From positions 1 through 11,017 of the forward strand of contig SCVT01000042.1 of the NCBI GenBank assembly GCA_004296815.1: a DNA stretch of 11,017 bases, written 5' to 3'. Positions 1 to 6,201 of this stretch are shown here, piece after piece. A program made the position numbers and the translations under genes. This DNA comes from Reyranella sp. (GTDB lineage: Bacteria > Pseudomonadota > Alphaproteobacteria > Reyranellales > Reyranellaceae). Each line of letters starts with the position of its first letter. Within the stretch, counting starts at the first letter, position 1. Under the pieces are notes generated by a model. It was given only the letters and a program-made list of their open reading frames with translations. It made no database searches and was not told the origin of the DNA.

Positions 1-2059
1 CCGATCTGTTCTGGAGGCGTGGATCGCCGCCCGGTGGCGGATAGCCTTCGAGGAACACCGGCAGCTTCAGTTCCTCGGCCGTGTCCTCGACCGCGGCGAC
101 GAGGTCGAGATAGTCCTCGGTCCGCTCGACCGGCGGCATGAAGACGAAGAGATGGCCGTCGCGCGGCTCGAAGGCCATGGCGGTGCGCACGATGCCGGCG
201 GCCGACGTGCCGACGAGCGGCCCGTGGTCGTTGTTCGGCGCCAGCGCGCGACGCCAGGCTTCGCGACGGGCGTCGCCGTCGCCGTTGGTCTCGGGCGCCA
301 CGGTGCGCTCCTGCCGGCGCAGCACGGGCGCACGGCGGAAGGCATCGAGTGGCGGCAGGTCGGGATGCGGCGCCATGGGATCGGGCTCGACGATGGGATC
401 GGCATCGCCCGGCGCCGCCCACGGCAGCGAGTCGAGCGGCAGCCGATAGCCCAGCGGCGAATCGCCGGGGATCAGGTAGCACTTCTCCGAGCGCAGGAAC
501 CACGGCCCGCTCTTCCAGCGCCCGCTGTGTCCGTTGGCGCGGCCGTTGTGCTCGCGCGCGACAGGCAGGACGAAACCCACCGAGCTCTCCAGTCCCTTCT
601 CGAAGACGCGCGCCAGGCGCTCGCGCTCCAGCGGGTCCTTCACCTTGGCTTCGTCGACCGTGACGTTGCTCGGCAGGCGCCGCTCGCGCCACAGGTAGTA
701 CCAGGTGTCCTCGAAGGCCGGGAACAGATAGGCAGGATCGAGCTGCAGCCGTTGGGCGAAGGCCAGCGCAAAGCGGTGCGCGGCCTCCGGCGTAGCACCC
801 ACCGGCTTGGACTCGACGGCGGTGAGATGCGGATCGCGCCAGATCGGCTGGCCGTCCTTGCGCCAGTGGCAGCCGAGTGCCCAGCGCGGCAGCTGCTCGC
901 CGGGATACCACTTGCCCTGGCCGAAATGCAGCAGTGGCCCCGAAGCGAAGCGCCCCGCGAGCTTGCGGAACAGCACGCCGGCCAGCCGCCGCTTTTCCGG
1001 GCCCAGCGCCAGCGTGTTCCACTCCGCGCCGTCCATGTCGTCGACCGACACGAAGGTTGGCTCGCCACCCATGGTGAGGCGCACGTCGTGGCGGCCGATG
1101 TCCGTCTCGATCGCCTCGCCGACCTTGAGCAAGGTCCGCCACTGCTCCTCGGTGTAGGGCTTGGTGGTGCGCGGCGTCTCGCGCACGCGCGCTACCGACA
1201 TCTCGTGCGCGAACTCGACCTCGGCCTTCTCGATGGCGCCCTCGATCGGCGCCGCGCTCGACGGCTCGGGCGTGCAGGCAAGCGGGATGTGGCCCTCGCC
1301 GGTGAGCAGGCCCGACGTCGGATCGAGGCCGATCCAGCCGGCGCCCGGCAGGTAGACCTCGCACCAGGCGTGGAGGTCGGTGAAGTCGTGCGTCGGGCCT
1401 TCGGGTCCCTCAAGCGGCTTCTCGTCGGCGACGAGCTGGATCAGGTAGCCCGAGGCGAAGCGTGCGGCGAAACCCAGGTGGCGCAGGATCATCACCAGCA
1501 GCCAGCCGGTGTCGCGGCAGGAGCCTTTGGCGAGGCCCAGCGTCTGCTCGCAGGTCTGCACGCCGGGCTCCATCCGCACGATGTAGCCGATCTCCTGCTG
1601 CAGCCGGGCGTTCAAGCCGACGACGAAGTCGATGGTGCGCTGCTTCTTGCTGCGGTCGACCTTGGCGAGCCACGCCTTCAGGAGCGGTCCGGCCGGTTCC
1701 AGCTTGCGGAAGGGCGCGATCTCCTCGGCCAGCGACGGGTCGTAGGCGAAGGGCCAGTGCTCGGCTGCGGGTTCGAGGAAGAAGTCGAACGGGTTGATGA
1801 CCGACATGTCGGCCACCAGGTCCACGGCGATCTCGAACGTGTCGGTCTTCTCGGGGAAGACCAGGCGGGCGAGGTGATTGCCCTGCGGGTCCTGCTGCCA
1901 GTTGATGAAATGCTGAGCGGGTGTGACCTTCAGCGAATAGGAGAGCACGGGCGTACGGCTATGCGGCGCCGGCCGCAGCCGCACCACCTGTGGGCCCAGC
2001 GCAATCGGCCGGTCGTACCGGTAGGTCGTGCGATGATGCAGCGCGACGTGGATGCTCAT
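1..2059 (-). CDS. Transglutaminase-like protein with C-terminal DUF2126 domain, partial (C-terminus off the left edge)
   Basis: The window holds the first 686 codons of a protein that in this family usually runs to about 1,100 residues. It starts at the ATG at 2057-2059 (MSIHVALHHRTTYRYDRPI), which fits the usual beginning of the bacterial transglutaminase N-terminal domain (about 1-90). A transglutaminase/protease core follows with a complete Cys-His-Asp triad: C181 in KGSCRDTGW, H230 in DLHAWCEV and D246 in GLDPT. From about residue 300 the DUF2126 region begins, with MGGEPTFVS (330-338) and GQGKWYPGE (380-388); the last visible residues (EGYPPPGDPRLQ) are also typical of it. No signal peptide is seen, so it is probably cytoplasmic. 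Family members often sit beside alpha-E (DUF403) and circularly permuted ATP-grasp genes, thought to act in peptide or amide-bond metabolism; such partners, if present, lie outside the window. Substrate and reaction are unknown. Only a weak, distant Shine-Dalgarno (GGAGAAA, 2070-2076) precedes the start. Confidence 0.93.
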   Translation of the reverse strand, partial: MSIHVALHHRTTYRYDRPIALGPQVVRLRPAPHSRTPVLSYSLKVTPAQHFINWQQDPQGNHLARLVFPEKTDTFEIAVDLVADMSVINPFDFFLEPAAEHWPFAYDPSLAEEIAPFRKLEPAGPLLKAWLAKVDRSKKQRTIDFVVGLNARLQQEIGYIVRMEPGVQTCEQTLGLAKGSCRDTGWLLVMILRHLGFAARFASGYLIQLVADEKPLEGPEGPTHDFTDLHAWCEVYLPGAGWIGLDPTSGLLTGEGHIPLACTPEPSSAAPIEGAIEKAEVEFAHEMSVARVRETPRTTKPYTEEQWRTLLKVGEAIETDIGRHDVRLTMGGEPTFVSVDDMDGAEWNTLALGPEKRRLAGVLFRKLAGRFASGPLLHFGQGKWYPGEQLPRWALGCHWRKDGQPIWRDPHLTAVESKPVGATPEAAHRFALAFAQRLQLDPAYLFPAFEDTWYYLWRERRLPSNVTVDEAKVKDPLERERLARVFEKGLESSVGFVLPVAREHNGRANGHSGRWKSGPWFLRSEKCYLIPGDSPLGYRLPLDSLPWAAPGDADPIVEPDPMAPHPDLPPLDAFRRAPVLRRQERTVAPETNGDGDARREAWRRALAPNNDHGPLVGTSAAGIVRTAMAFEPRDGHLFVFMPPVERTEDYLDLVAAVEDTAEELKLPVFLEGYPPPGGDPRLQNRS

Positions 2060-2164
2060 GACGACCGTCTTTCTCCGCTCAAGGCAGGTCCAAGCAAGCC
2101 ACATGCCAATGGGCCCGACATGAAAGCGTCATCGCGGCGTGATTGATGCCGAAGGCAAGCGCGC

Positions 2165-2171
2165 GGAGGGG
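2165..2171 (+). promoter_or_regulatory. Shine-Dalgarno site of the GNAT gene
   Basis: The purine run GGAGGGG ends 10 nt before the ATG at 2182. It supports that start over the in-frame ATGs at 2143 and 2146, which have no comparable site. Confidence 0.6.
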
Positions 2172-2181
2172 ATGGGTCTTG

Positions 2182-2766
2182 ATGTCGGAGAACCAGGCGA
2201 CGGAGGAGAGGGTGCTGCCCCTGCTCGTGCGGCCGTCCGCTGAAGGCGACGTCCCGGCCATGCTGGCGATCTACGAGCACCATATCCGGCAGGGCGAGCC
2301 GGACCTCGACGCCCAGTTCGCGATGCCCGAGCCCCTGCATGACGAGGACCTGAAACGACGGCGCAAGAACATGCTGCGCCGGCGCCTGCCGCATCTCGTG
2401 GCCGAGCGCGGGAACATGGTCGTGGGTTACGCCTACGCCGTGCCTTTCCGGAAGCGGCCGGCCTACCGGTACGCCGTCAAGCATTCGATCTACGTCCATC
2501 CCGGCCACCTGCATTCCGGCGTCGGCCGCGCGCTGCTGCCGGCGCTCGTCGAGGCCTGCGCGGAGGCAGGATACCGGCAGATGTTCGCCTATGTCGATGC
2601 GTCGAACGTCGCGTCGCGAAGCCTTCACGAGGCCTTCGGCTTCCGCCTGGTCGGCGTGCTCGAGGGCGTCGGCCTCAAGTTCGGACGCTGGACCGACAGC
2701 CTGCTGCTGCAGCGCCCGCTCGGGGCGGGCGCCGACAGCCCGCCGGACTACTCGCGCACCACGTAG
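2182..2766 (+). CDS. GNAT N-acetyltransferase, phosphinothricin/methionine-sulfone acetyltransferase-like
   Basis: This 194-residue protein should transfer acetyl from acetyl-CoA to a primary amine. The GNAT fold is shown by the acetyl-CoA loop LHSGVGRALL (110-119), preceded by the beta-strand SIYVHP, and by the later NVASRSLHEAFGFR and LKFGRWTDS segments, which closely follow the Pat/Bar/MnaT (YncA) group. Known members acetylate phosphinothricin, methionine sulfone or sulfoximine; the natural substrate here cannot be read from sequence. I chose the ATG at 2182 because GGAGGGG at 2165-2171 lies just upstream; in-frame ATGs at 2143 and 2146 would add 13 residues unlike the family. The gene is divergent from the transglutaminase gene (122 bp between starts). 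Its last 19 nt overlap the 3' end of the convergent decarboxylase gene, so its C-terminal tail (SPPDYSRTT) is constrained by the other frame. Confidence 0.9.
   Translation: MSENQATEERVLPLLVRPSAEGDVPAMLAIYEHHIRQGEPDLDAQFAMPEPLHDEDLKRRRKNMLRRRLPHLVAERGNMVVGYAYAVPFRKRPAYRYAVKHSIYVHPGHLHSGVGRALLPALVEACAEAGYRQMFAYVDASNVASRSLHEAFGFRLVGVLEGVGLKFGRWTDSLLLQRPLGAGADSPPDYSRTT
2712..2732. terminator. GC hairpin at the convergent GNAT/decarboxylase 3' ends (possible U-less terminator)
   Basis: GCGCCCGC (2712-2719) and GCGGGCGC (2725-2732) form a perfect 8-bp all-G/C stem with a 5-nt loop. The hairpin begins 15 nt after the decarboxylase stop on the minus strand and lies about 30 nt before the GNAT stop on the plus strand. 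Neither side has a T-run, so it is not a canonical intrinsic terminator. It could stabilise the decarboxylase mRNA 3' end, stop polymerase weakly, or be a chance product of G/C-rich coding sequence. A second GCCCGC at 2738-2743 can pair with the same right arm (2725-2730), giving a mutually exclusive fold. Confidence 0.25.
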
Positions 2767-5084
2767 GTGTGGAAGCGAACGACGCCCTCCTTGTCGGTCT
2801 CGCGATAGATGCCCTGGATCTCGACGTCGAAGCCGGGGAAGAGGTTGGCGCTGCGCTCGAACATCCTGAGATAGTCGAGCATCGGCTTGGCGCGCTCGCC
2901 CAGCCGCTCGCCCGGCACGATGCTGGCGATGCCCGGCGGATAGACCACGAACATGGTGGTGGCGATGCGCCCGAACGCCTGCTCGATCGGCACGTAGTCG
3001 ACATCGTTGCGGACCAGCCGCCGCACCGCCTCGTGCGGCGCCATCGCGGGCTCCGGCAGGTGCTCGGGTGCGAACTGGGCGCGTTGCAGGGTACTGACGG
3101 CGTTGTCGCGGAAGAAGCCGTGCATCTCGGCGCAGAGGTCGCGAAGCCGCACGCCCGAGTAGCGCGAGGGCCGCCGGCGCACGAACTCGCCGATCACGTC
3201 CTCGAGGCGCGCATTGTCGTCGTGCAGCTTCTTGAAGGCGACCAGTGCGCTCAGCAGCGTGCCGGCCTTGCTCGACTCGACGCCGGGCGTCAGCAGGAAG
3301 AGCAGCGAGTTGAGGTCGTTCTTCTCCGGCACGACCTGGTTCTCGCGCAGATATTGCGCCACCACCGGCGCCGGGATGCCGTGGCCGGCATAGCGTCCGG
3401 TCTCGCGGTTGAAGCCCGGCGTCAGCACGATGAGCTTGTTGGGATCGGTGATGGCGTAGCCCGGCGCCAGATGCGAGAAGCCGTGCCAGCGCGCGCCGGG
3501 CGCCAGCTCCCAGTGCCGCGCCTCGCCCGCCAGCTCGTCGGTCGGCACCTCTTCCCAGGCCATCTCGCGGCCGCCCGAGGTCGCGCGGTCGGGTACGAAG
3601 GGCTCGAAGAACCAGCGGCGGGCGAAGTCGCGCTCCTTGTCCTCGAACTCGCGGCGGATCGCCCGCATCTTCTTGCGGGTCTCGATGCCGAGGCGGATCG
3701 TGTCGTCCCACAACACCTCGCCGGACTTGCCCTTCATCATCTGCGCGCCGACGTCGAGCGAGGCGAACAGCGGGTAGAAGGGCGAGGTCGAGGCGTGCAG
3801 CATGAAGAATTCGTTGAAGCGCCGGTGCTCGATGCGCCGGCGCTGGCCTTCGATGTGGCTGTCCTTGACGTGGATCTGCGAGGCCTGGCTGAAGCTCGCG
3901 AGCTGCTTGTGCGCCGACTGCGTGGCGATGATGCCGGGACTGTCAGGGCCGAGGTCGGCCAGGCCCATGGCGAAGCGGCCGGCATAGAGCGGATGGAACT
4001 TCATGAAGCCCGCCCAGGCCTCGTCGAACAGGATGTAGTCGCAGAGATGGCCGATCTTGGCGACGATCATGCGGGCGTCGTAGATCGTGCCGTCGTAGGT
4101 GCACTGCTCGATGACAGCGACGCGGAACGGCCGCTGGCGCTTCCACGCCTCCTTGTCGGCGACCAGCGGATTGGTCCGGATCTTCTCGCGGATGGCGGCC
4201 TCGTCGAACGCCTCATGGAAGATCGGCCCGATCAGCCCGTGCGCGTTGCGATCGGTCTCGAGGAATATCGGCGTGCCTTGGCCGAGGAATAGCGCGCCGT
4301 GATGGGCGGCCTTGTGGTTGTTGCGGTCGAACAGGACGAGGTCGCCGTCCGCGACCAGCGCCTGCAGCACGATCTTGTTCGAGGAGGACGTGCCATTCAG
4401 CACGAAGTAGGTCTTTTCCGCGCCGAAGATCTGCGCGGCTTCCTGCTGCGCCTTGAGGGCGGGCCCCTCGTGAACCAGCAGGTCGCCGAGATCGAGCACC
4501 GAGTTGTCGAGGTCGTCGCGGAACACCGCTTCGCCCAGATGCTCGACGAAGATCCGGCCGATCGGGCTCCTGTTGTAGAAAATGCCGCCATTGTGGCCGG
4601 GGCAGGTCCAGAGCTGGTTGCCTTCTTCGGCATAGTCGACCAGCGCACCGAAGAACGGCGTCTTCAGCGTCTCGGCGTACTGCTTCAGCCGGCTCACCAG
4701 GTTCTTCGCGATGAACTCCGGCGTCTCCTCGGCGAGGAAGATGTAGCCGTCGATATAGTCCATCACCTCGACCGGGATGTCCTCCAGCCGCTTGCGGCGC
4801 ACCAGGATGACGATCGGCATCTCCAGCCCTCGCCGGCGCATCAGGTTGATCAGCGCCGCGGACTTTCCGTCGAGGCCCTTCTTGCCCCAGTCGACGACCA
4901 TGCAGCCGATGGCGGCGTCGGTCTGGACCACCATCTCGGCGTCCTCGACCCGGCGGGCCCGCACGACCTGGAAGCCGAGTTTCTCGATGGCGGTCGTGAT
5001 CTCCGCCAGACGATGCCCTTCGAGGTCGTCGGCATCGAAGGAGGGTGCACAGATCAGGACAGTGAAGCGCCTGAAGAAATCCAT
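2748..5084 (-). CDS. PLP-dependent Orn/Lys/Arg decarboxylase, probably ornithine decarboxylase
   Basis: This 778-residue fold-type I decarboxylase is expected to decarboxylate a basic amino acid, most likely ornithine to putrescine, in the cytoplasm. An N-terminal receiver-like wing (about 1-130, with CMVVDWG at 61-67) precedes the catalytic core: CPGHNGG (161-167), GTSSSNK (231-237), DRNNHKA (253-259), the PLP-ring Asp in FDEAWAG (D354), and the Schiff-base lysine K393 after H392 in TQSAHKQ. The C-terminal domain carries VVPEKNDLNSLLFLLTP and YPPGI. From memory, the stretch after the lysine (SQASQIHVKDSHIEGQ) and the VVPEK segment resemble E. coli SpeC/SpeF more than CadA or AdiA, which is why I favour ornithine; arginine or lysine cannot be excluded. 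It is longer than SpeC/SpeF (about 711-732). The start at 5084 is supported by a Shine-Dalgarno overlapping the ppk2 stop 13 nt upstream, so translation is probably coupled. Its 3' end overlaps the opposing GNAT gene by 19 nt. Confidence 0.93.
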   Translation of the reverse strand: MDFFRRFTVLICAPSFDADDLEGHRLAEITTAIEKLGFQVVRARRVEDAEMVVQTDAAIGCMVVDWGKKGLDGKSAALINLMRRRGLEMPIVILVRRKRLEDIPVEVMDYIDGYIFLAEETPEFIAKNLVSRLKQYAETLKTPFFGALVDYAEEGNQLWTCPGHNGGIFYNRSPIGRIFVEHLGEAVFRDDLDNSVLDLGDLLVHEGPALKAQQEAAQIFGAEKTYFVLNGTSSSNKIVLQALVADGDLVLFDRNNHKAAHHGALFLGQGTPIFLETDRNAHGLIGPIFHEAFDEAAIREKIRTNPLVADKEAWKRQRPFRVAVIEQCTYDGTIYDARMIVAKIGHLCDYILFDEAWAGFMKFHPLYAGRFAMGLADLGPDSPGIIATQSAHKQLASFSQASQIHVKDSHIEGQRRRIEHRRFNEFFMLHASTSPFYPLFASLDVGAQMMKGKSGEVLWDDTIRLGIETRKKMRAIRREFEDKERDFARRWFFEPFVPDRATSGGREMAWEEVPTDELAGEARHWELAPGARWHGFSHLAPGYAITDPNKLIVLTPGFNRETGRYAGHGIPAPVVAQYLRENQVVPEKNDLNSLLFLLTPGVESSKAGTLLSALVAFKKLHDDNARLEDVIGEFVRRRPSRYSGVRLRDLCAEMHGFFRDNAVSTLQRAQFAPEHLPEPAMAPHEAVRRLVRNDVDYVPIEQAFGRIATTMFVVYPPGIASIVPGERLGERAKPMLDYLRMFERSANLFPGFDVEIQGIYRETDKEGVVRFHTYVVRE

Positions 5085-5091
5085 GGTGCGG

Positions 5092-5099
5092 CCTTCCTC
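5092..5099 (-). promoter_or_regulatory. Strong Shine-Dalgarno of the decarboxylase gene, overlapping the ppk2 stop codon
   Basis: On the minus strand GAGGAAGG lies 7 nt before the decarboxylase ATG and shares its first two bases with the TGA stop of ppk2 (5098-5100). A ribosome terminating on ppk2 would sit on this site, which points to translational coupling and one message for both genes. Confidence 0.7.
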
Positions 5100-6024
5100 A
5101 GTAGACGCTGGGAACGTGCAGCTCGGGCGGTACCGGCTTGCGCATGTAGTCGGGCTTGAAGTCGCGCGGCGGCAGGACGATCGGCTCCTGCGTCACGTCG
5201 CGGTAGGGGATCTGCTGCAGCAGGTGATGGATGCAGTTGAGGCGGGCGCGCTTCTTGTCGTTGCCCTCGACCACCCACCAGCGCGCCTCGGGGATGTGCG
5301 TGCGCGCCAGCATCTCCTCCTTGGCGCGGGTGTAGTCCTCCCAGCGACGGCGGGACTCGAGGTCCATCGGCGAGAGCTTCCACTGCTTCAGCGGATCGTG
5401 GATCCGCATCAGGAAGCGGAGGTTCTGCTGCTCGTCGGTGATCGAGAACCAGTATTTCAGGAGGACGATGCCCGAGCGTACAAGCATGCGCTCGAACTCA
5501 GGCACGGTGCGGAAGAATTCCTCGACGTCGACCTCGTTGCAGAAGCCCATGACGCGCTCGACGCCGGCGCGGTTGTACCAGCTGCGGTCGAACAGCACGA
5601 TTTCTCCGGCCGCCGGGAGGTGGGCGGTGTAGCGCTGGAAGTACCACTGGCTGCGCTCGCGCTCGGTCGGCGCCGACAGCGCGACGGTGCGGCAGGTGCG
5701 GGGGTTCAGCCGTTGCATCACGCGCTTGATGACGCCGCCCTTGCCGGCGGCGTCGCGGCCTTCGAACAGGACGACCACCTTCAGGCCCTTGTCGACGACC
5801 CATTCCTGCAGCTTCACCAGCTCGCGCTGCAGCCGCAGCAGCTCGGAGAAGTAGACCCTGCGGTCGAGCGGCGGCTGCGCGCCCCGCGGCAGTTCGAAGG
5901 CGCCCTCGGGCAGGCGCGCCATCAGCTCGTCGCCGATCTCCAGCTCGATCTCCTCGTCGAGCCCGTCGATCATCTCGTCATAGACCAGGTCCTCGAGCTT
6001 CTGCTGGTCCGATTCGGTGCCCAT
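5098..6024 (-). CDS. ppk2: Polyphosphate kinase 2, class I
   Basis: This 308-residue soluble enzyme moves phosphate between polyphosphate and nucleoside diphosphates (class I members usually phosphorylate ADP or GDP). Walker A is GRDAAGKGG (89-97), the lid region is APTERERSQWYFQRY (118-132), and Walker B is EIVLFDRSWYNRAG (141-154). WKLSPMDLES and the DKKRARLNCIHHLL helix complete the PPK2 core. It has one kinase domain, so it is class I rather than the tandem class II. The first 40 residues are strikingly acidic (15 Asp/Glu, 2 Lys/Arg) and precede the conserved LLRLQRELVKLQEW helix. The frame stays open upstream to 6810, but the ATG at 6024 has AAGGAG at 6030-6035 with 5-nt spacing and gives the family's normal length. 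The gene is divergent from the SDR gene, with a 177-bp gap, and is first in a two-gene unit with the decarboxylase. Confidence 0.95.
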   Translation of the reverse strand: MGTESDQQKLEDLVYDEMIDGLDEEIELEIGDELMARLPEGAFELPRGAQPPLDRRVYFSELLRLQRELVKLQEWVVDKGLKVVVLFEGRDAAGKGGVIKRVMQRLNPRTCRTVALSAPTERERSQWYFQRYTAHLPAAGEIVLFDRSWYNRAGVERVMGFCNEVDVEEFFRTVPEFERMLVRSGIVLLKYWFSITDEQQNLRFLMRIHDPLKQWKLSPMDLESRRRWEDYTRAKEEMLARTHIPEARWWVVEGNDKKRARLNCIHHLLQQIPYRDVTQEPIVLPPRDFKPDYMRKPVPPELHVPSVY

Positions 6025-6201
6025 GGTCTCTCCTTGGTGCGGCGCGGAGCCCGAAAGTGGGGGCCTCATGTGACAAACGCGCGACGGCTCCCAGGGTGGC
6101 ATCGAGCCGTGGCATGATGGTTCCGCCGGGCGGTGGCGACGGAGGGCCTGCCCGCCCACCCGTATGGCCAAGCCGCGCGGGGCTCCGATATCCTCAGATT
6201 C
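6025..6201. promoter_or_regulatory. Divergent intergenic region between ppk2 and the SDR operon
   Basis: This 177-bp gap is the longest non-coding stretch in the window and must hold the promoters for ppk2-decarboxylase (leftward) and SDR-ADH-GNAT (rightward). I see no convincing -35/-10 pair on either strand. A TTGTCA on the minus strand (in TTTGTCACATG, near 6070-6076) could be a -35 for ppk2 but lacks a good -10. On the plus strand TATCCT at 6189-6194 is a fair -10 placed so that transcription would begin at or beside the SDR ATG. Confidence 0.4.
6084..6110. repeat. Inverted repeat ACGGCTC-N13-GAGCCGT, possible operator
   Basis: ACGGCTC (6084-6090) and GAGCCGT (6104-6110) are perfect 7-bp inverted arms whose centres are 20 bp apart, about two helical turns, as expected for a dimeric regulator. 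A direct repeat GTGGCAT (6096-6102 and 6109-6115) overlaps it. It lies between two divergent starts, so a shared operator is possible, but 7-bp arms in G/C-rich DNA can arise by chance and no regulator gene is nearby. Confidence 0.25.

Noticed and set aside
152..2146. Long plus-strand open frame (664 codons) opposite the transglutaminase gene
   Set aside because: Its composition is Arg/Ala/Leu-rich with no recognisable motif, while the minus strand encodes an intact family protein with a full catalytic triad. It is a product of G/C-rich third positions.
2056..3711. 551-codon minus-strand frame overlapping the decarboxylase and GNAT genes
   Set aside because: It is an out-of-frame shadow of the decarboxylase C-terminal half running on antisense to the GNAT gene; both real genes have clear domains.
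6119..6124. GGAAC on the minus strand upstream of ppk2 as an EcfG general-stress promoter
   Set aside because: No GTT-type -10 element lies 16-17 nt downstream, so the match is only to the -35 half.
6133..6201. GTG start at 6133 for the SDR gene
   Set aside because: The added 23 residues precede the conserved SDR N-terminus and have no family match; ATG 6202 gives the standard length.
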